DNA of 14,110 nucleotides from Dunaliella salina (Eukaryota; Chlorophyta; Chlorophyceae; Chlamydomonadales; Dunaliellaceae), in the NCBI GenBank assembly GCA_002284615.2, contig MU070886.1, positions 10,417-24,526 on the forward strand. Reading direction: 5' to 3'. The position numbers were made by a program, and so were the translations under genes. Every line of letters starts with the position of its first letter. Position 1 is the stretch's first letter. The notes beneath the pieces are model-generated. The model had not been told where the DNA came from, did no database searches, and saw only the letters and a list, made by a program, of their open reading frames with translations. Below, piece by piece: positions 13,988 through 14,110 of this stretch.

Positions 13988-14110
13988 TGCGCGAACAANG
14001 ATGGGGGAGTGCACAAGGAGTGAGCGCACTGCTGCATGCACATACATCAATGCAACAGGCTGTTCGCCTTGGGCTGTGATGGCCTGGCTTAAAACAGGTG
14101 CTGGCTCACA
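13988..14110. other. Putative intron upstream of the - strand exon
   Basis: Pyrimidine-rich on the - strand just before the acceptor. No further exon is recognised up to the window end. Confidence 0.3.

Overview
The window looks like nuclear DNA of a green alga, probably a chlorophyte of the Chlamydomonas/Dunaliella type from a draft assembly with N bases. The reasons are short GC-rich exon-like islands bounded by GT...AG signals in long introns, a (GT)n microsatellite, long G and C tracts, minisatellites, and decayed retroelements whose protein motifs resemble the LINE and gag families I associate with volvocine-type algae. No bacterial gene organisation, CRISPR array, tRNA or rRNA is visible. 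The species call is inference.

Left part (1-3130, + strand): a broken-up or intron-rich gene. The best exons are 2491-2547 and 2752-2918 (phase-compatible), with weaker candidates at 1-84, 492-611, 963-1190 and 1381-1525. Together they have the order of pieces expected for a eukaryotic TnpB relative (Fanzor): a GLDMG motif like RuvC-I, basic helical sequence, then APIVVSLGG like the strand at RuvC-II. No zinc finger or RuvC-III follows on this strand. The introns hold a 123-bp minisatellite, a perfect 24-bp-arm hairpin, a G24 tract between inverted arms, a juxtaposed AG|GTAAGT site and the GT tract.

Middle (about 4030-12040): a graveyard of mobile elements. There are three remnants of one LINE type (4030-4547 +, 6040-6471 +, 7323-6544 -). 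An LTR-like stretch lies at about 5225-5920 with 61-bp direct repeats nearby. A gag region at 7535-9538 begins as a head-to-head inverted duplication. A second LINE type, with a CCHC knuckle and a restriction-like endonuclease signature, lies at 10408-12040. A MITE of about 448 bp is nested inside it, and removing the MITE restores the LINE reading frame.

Right part (12040-14110): poorly resolved sequence with a 30-bp tandem repeat, a near-perfect 38-bp palindrome and a possible last exon (13435-13535, +). On the - strand, 13980-13820 is an exon-like block with a D-x-Y-H-T-T-K-x-C-x-x-C motif typical of the zinc finger of TnpB/Fanzor nucleases. Its gene would start beyond the right edge. So both ends of the window carry Fanzor-like pieces, in opposite orientation, around a transposon cluster. 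The Fanzor assignments come from motif reading alone and are the main thing to test.
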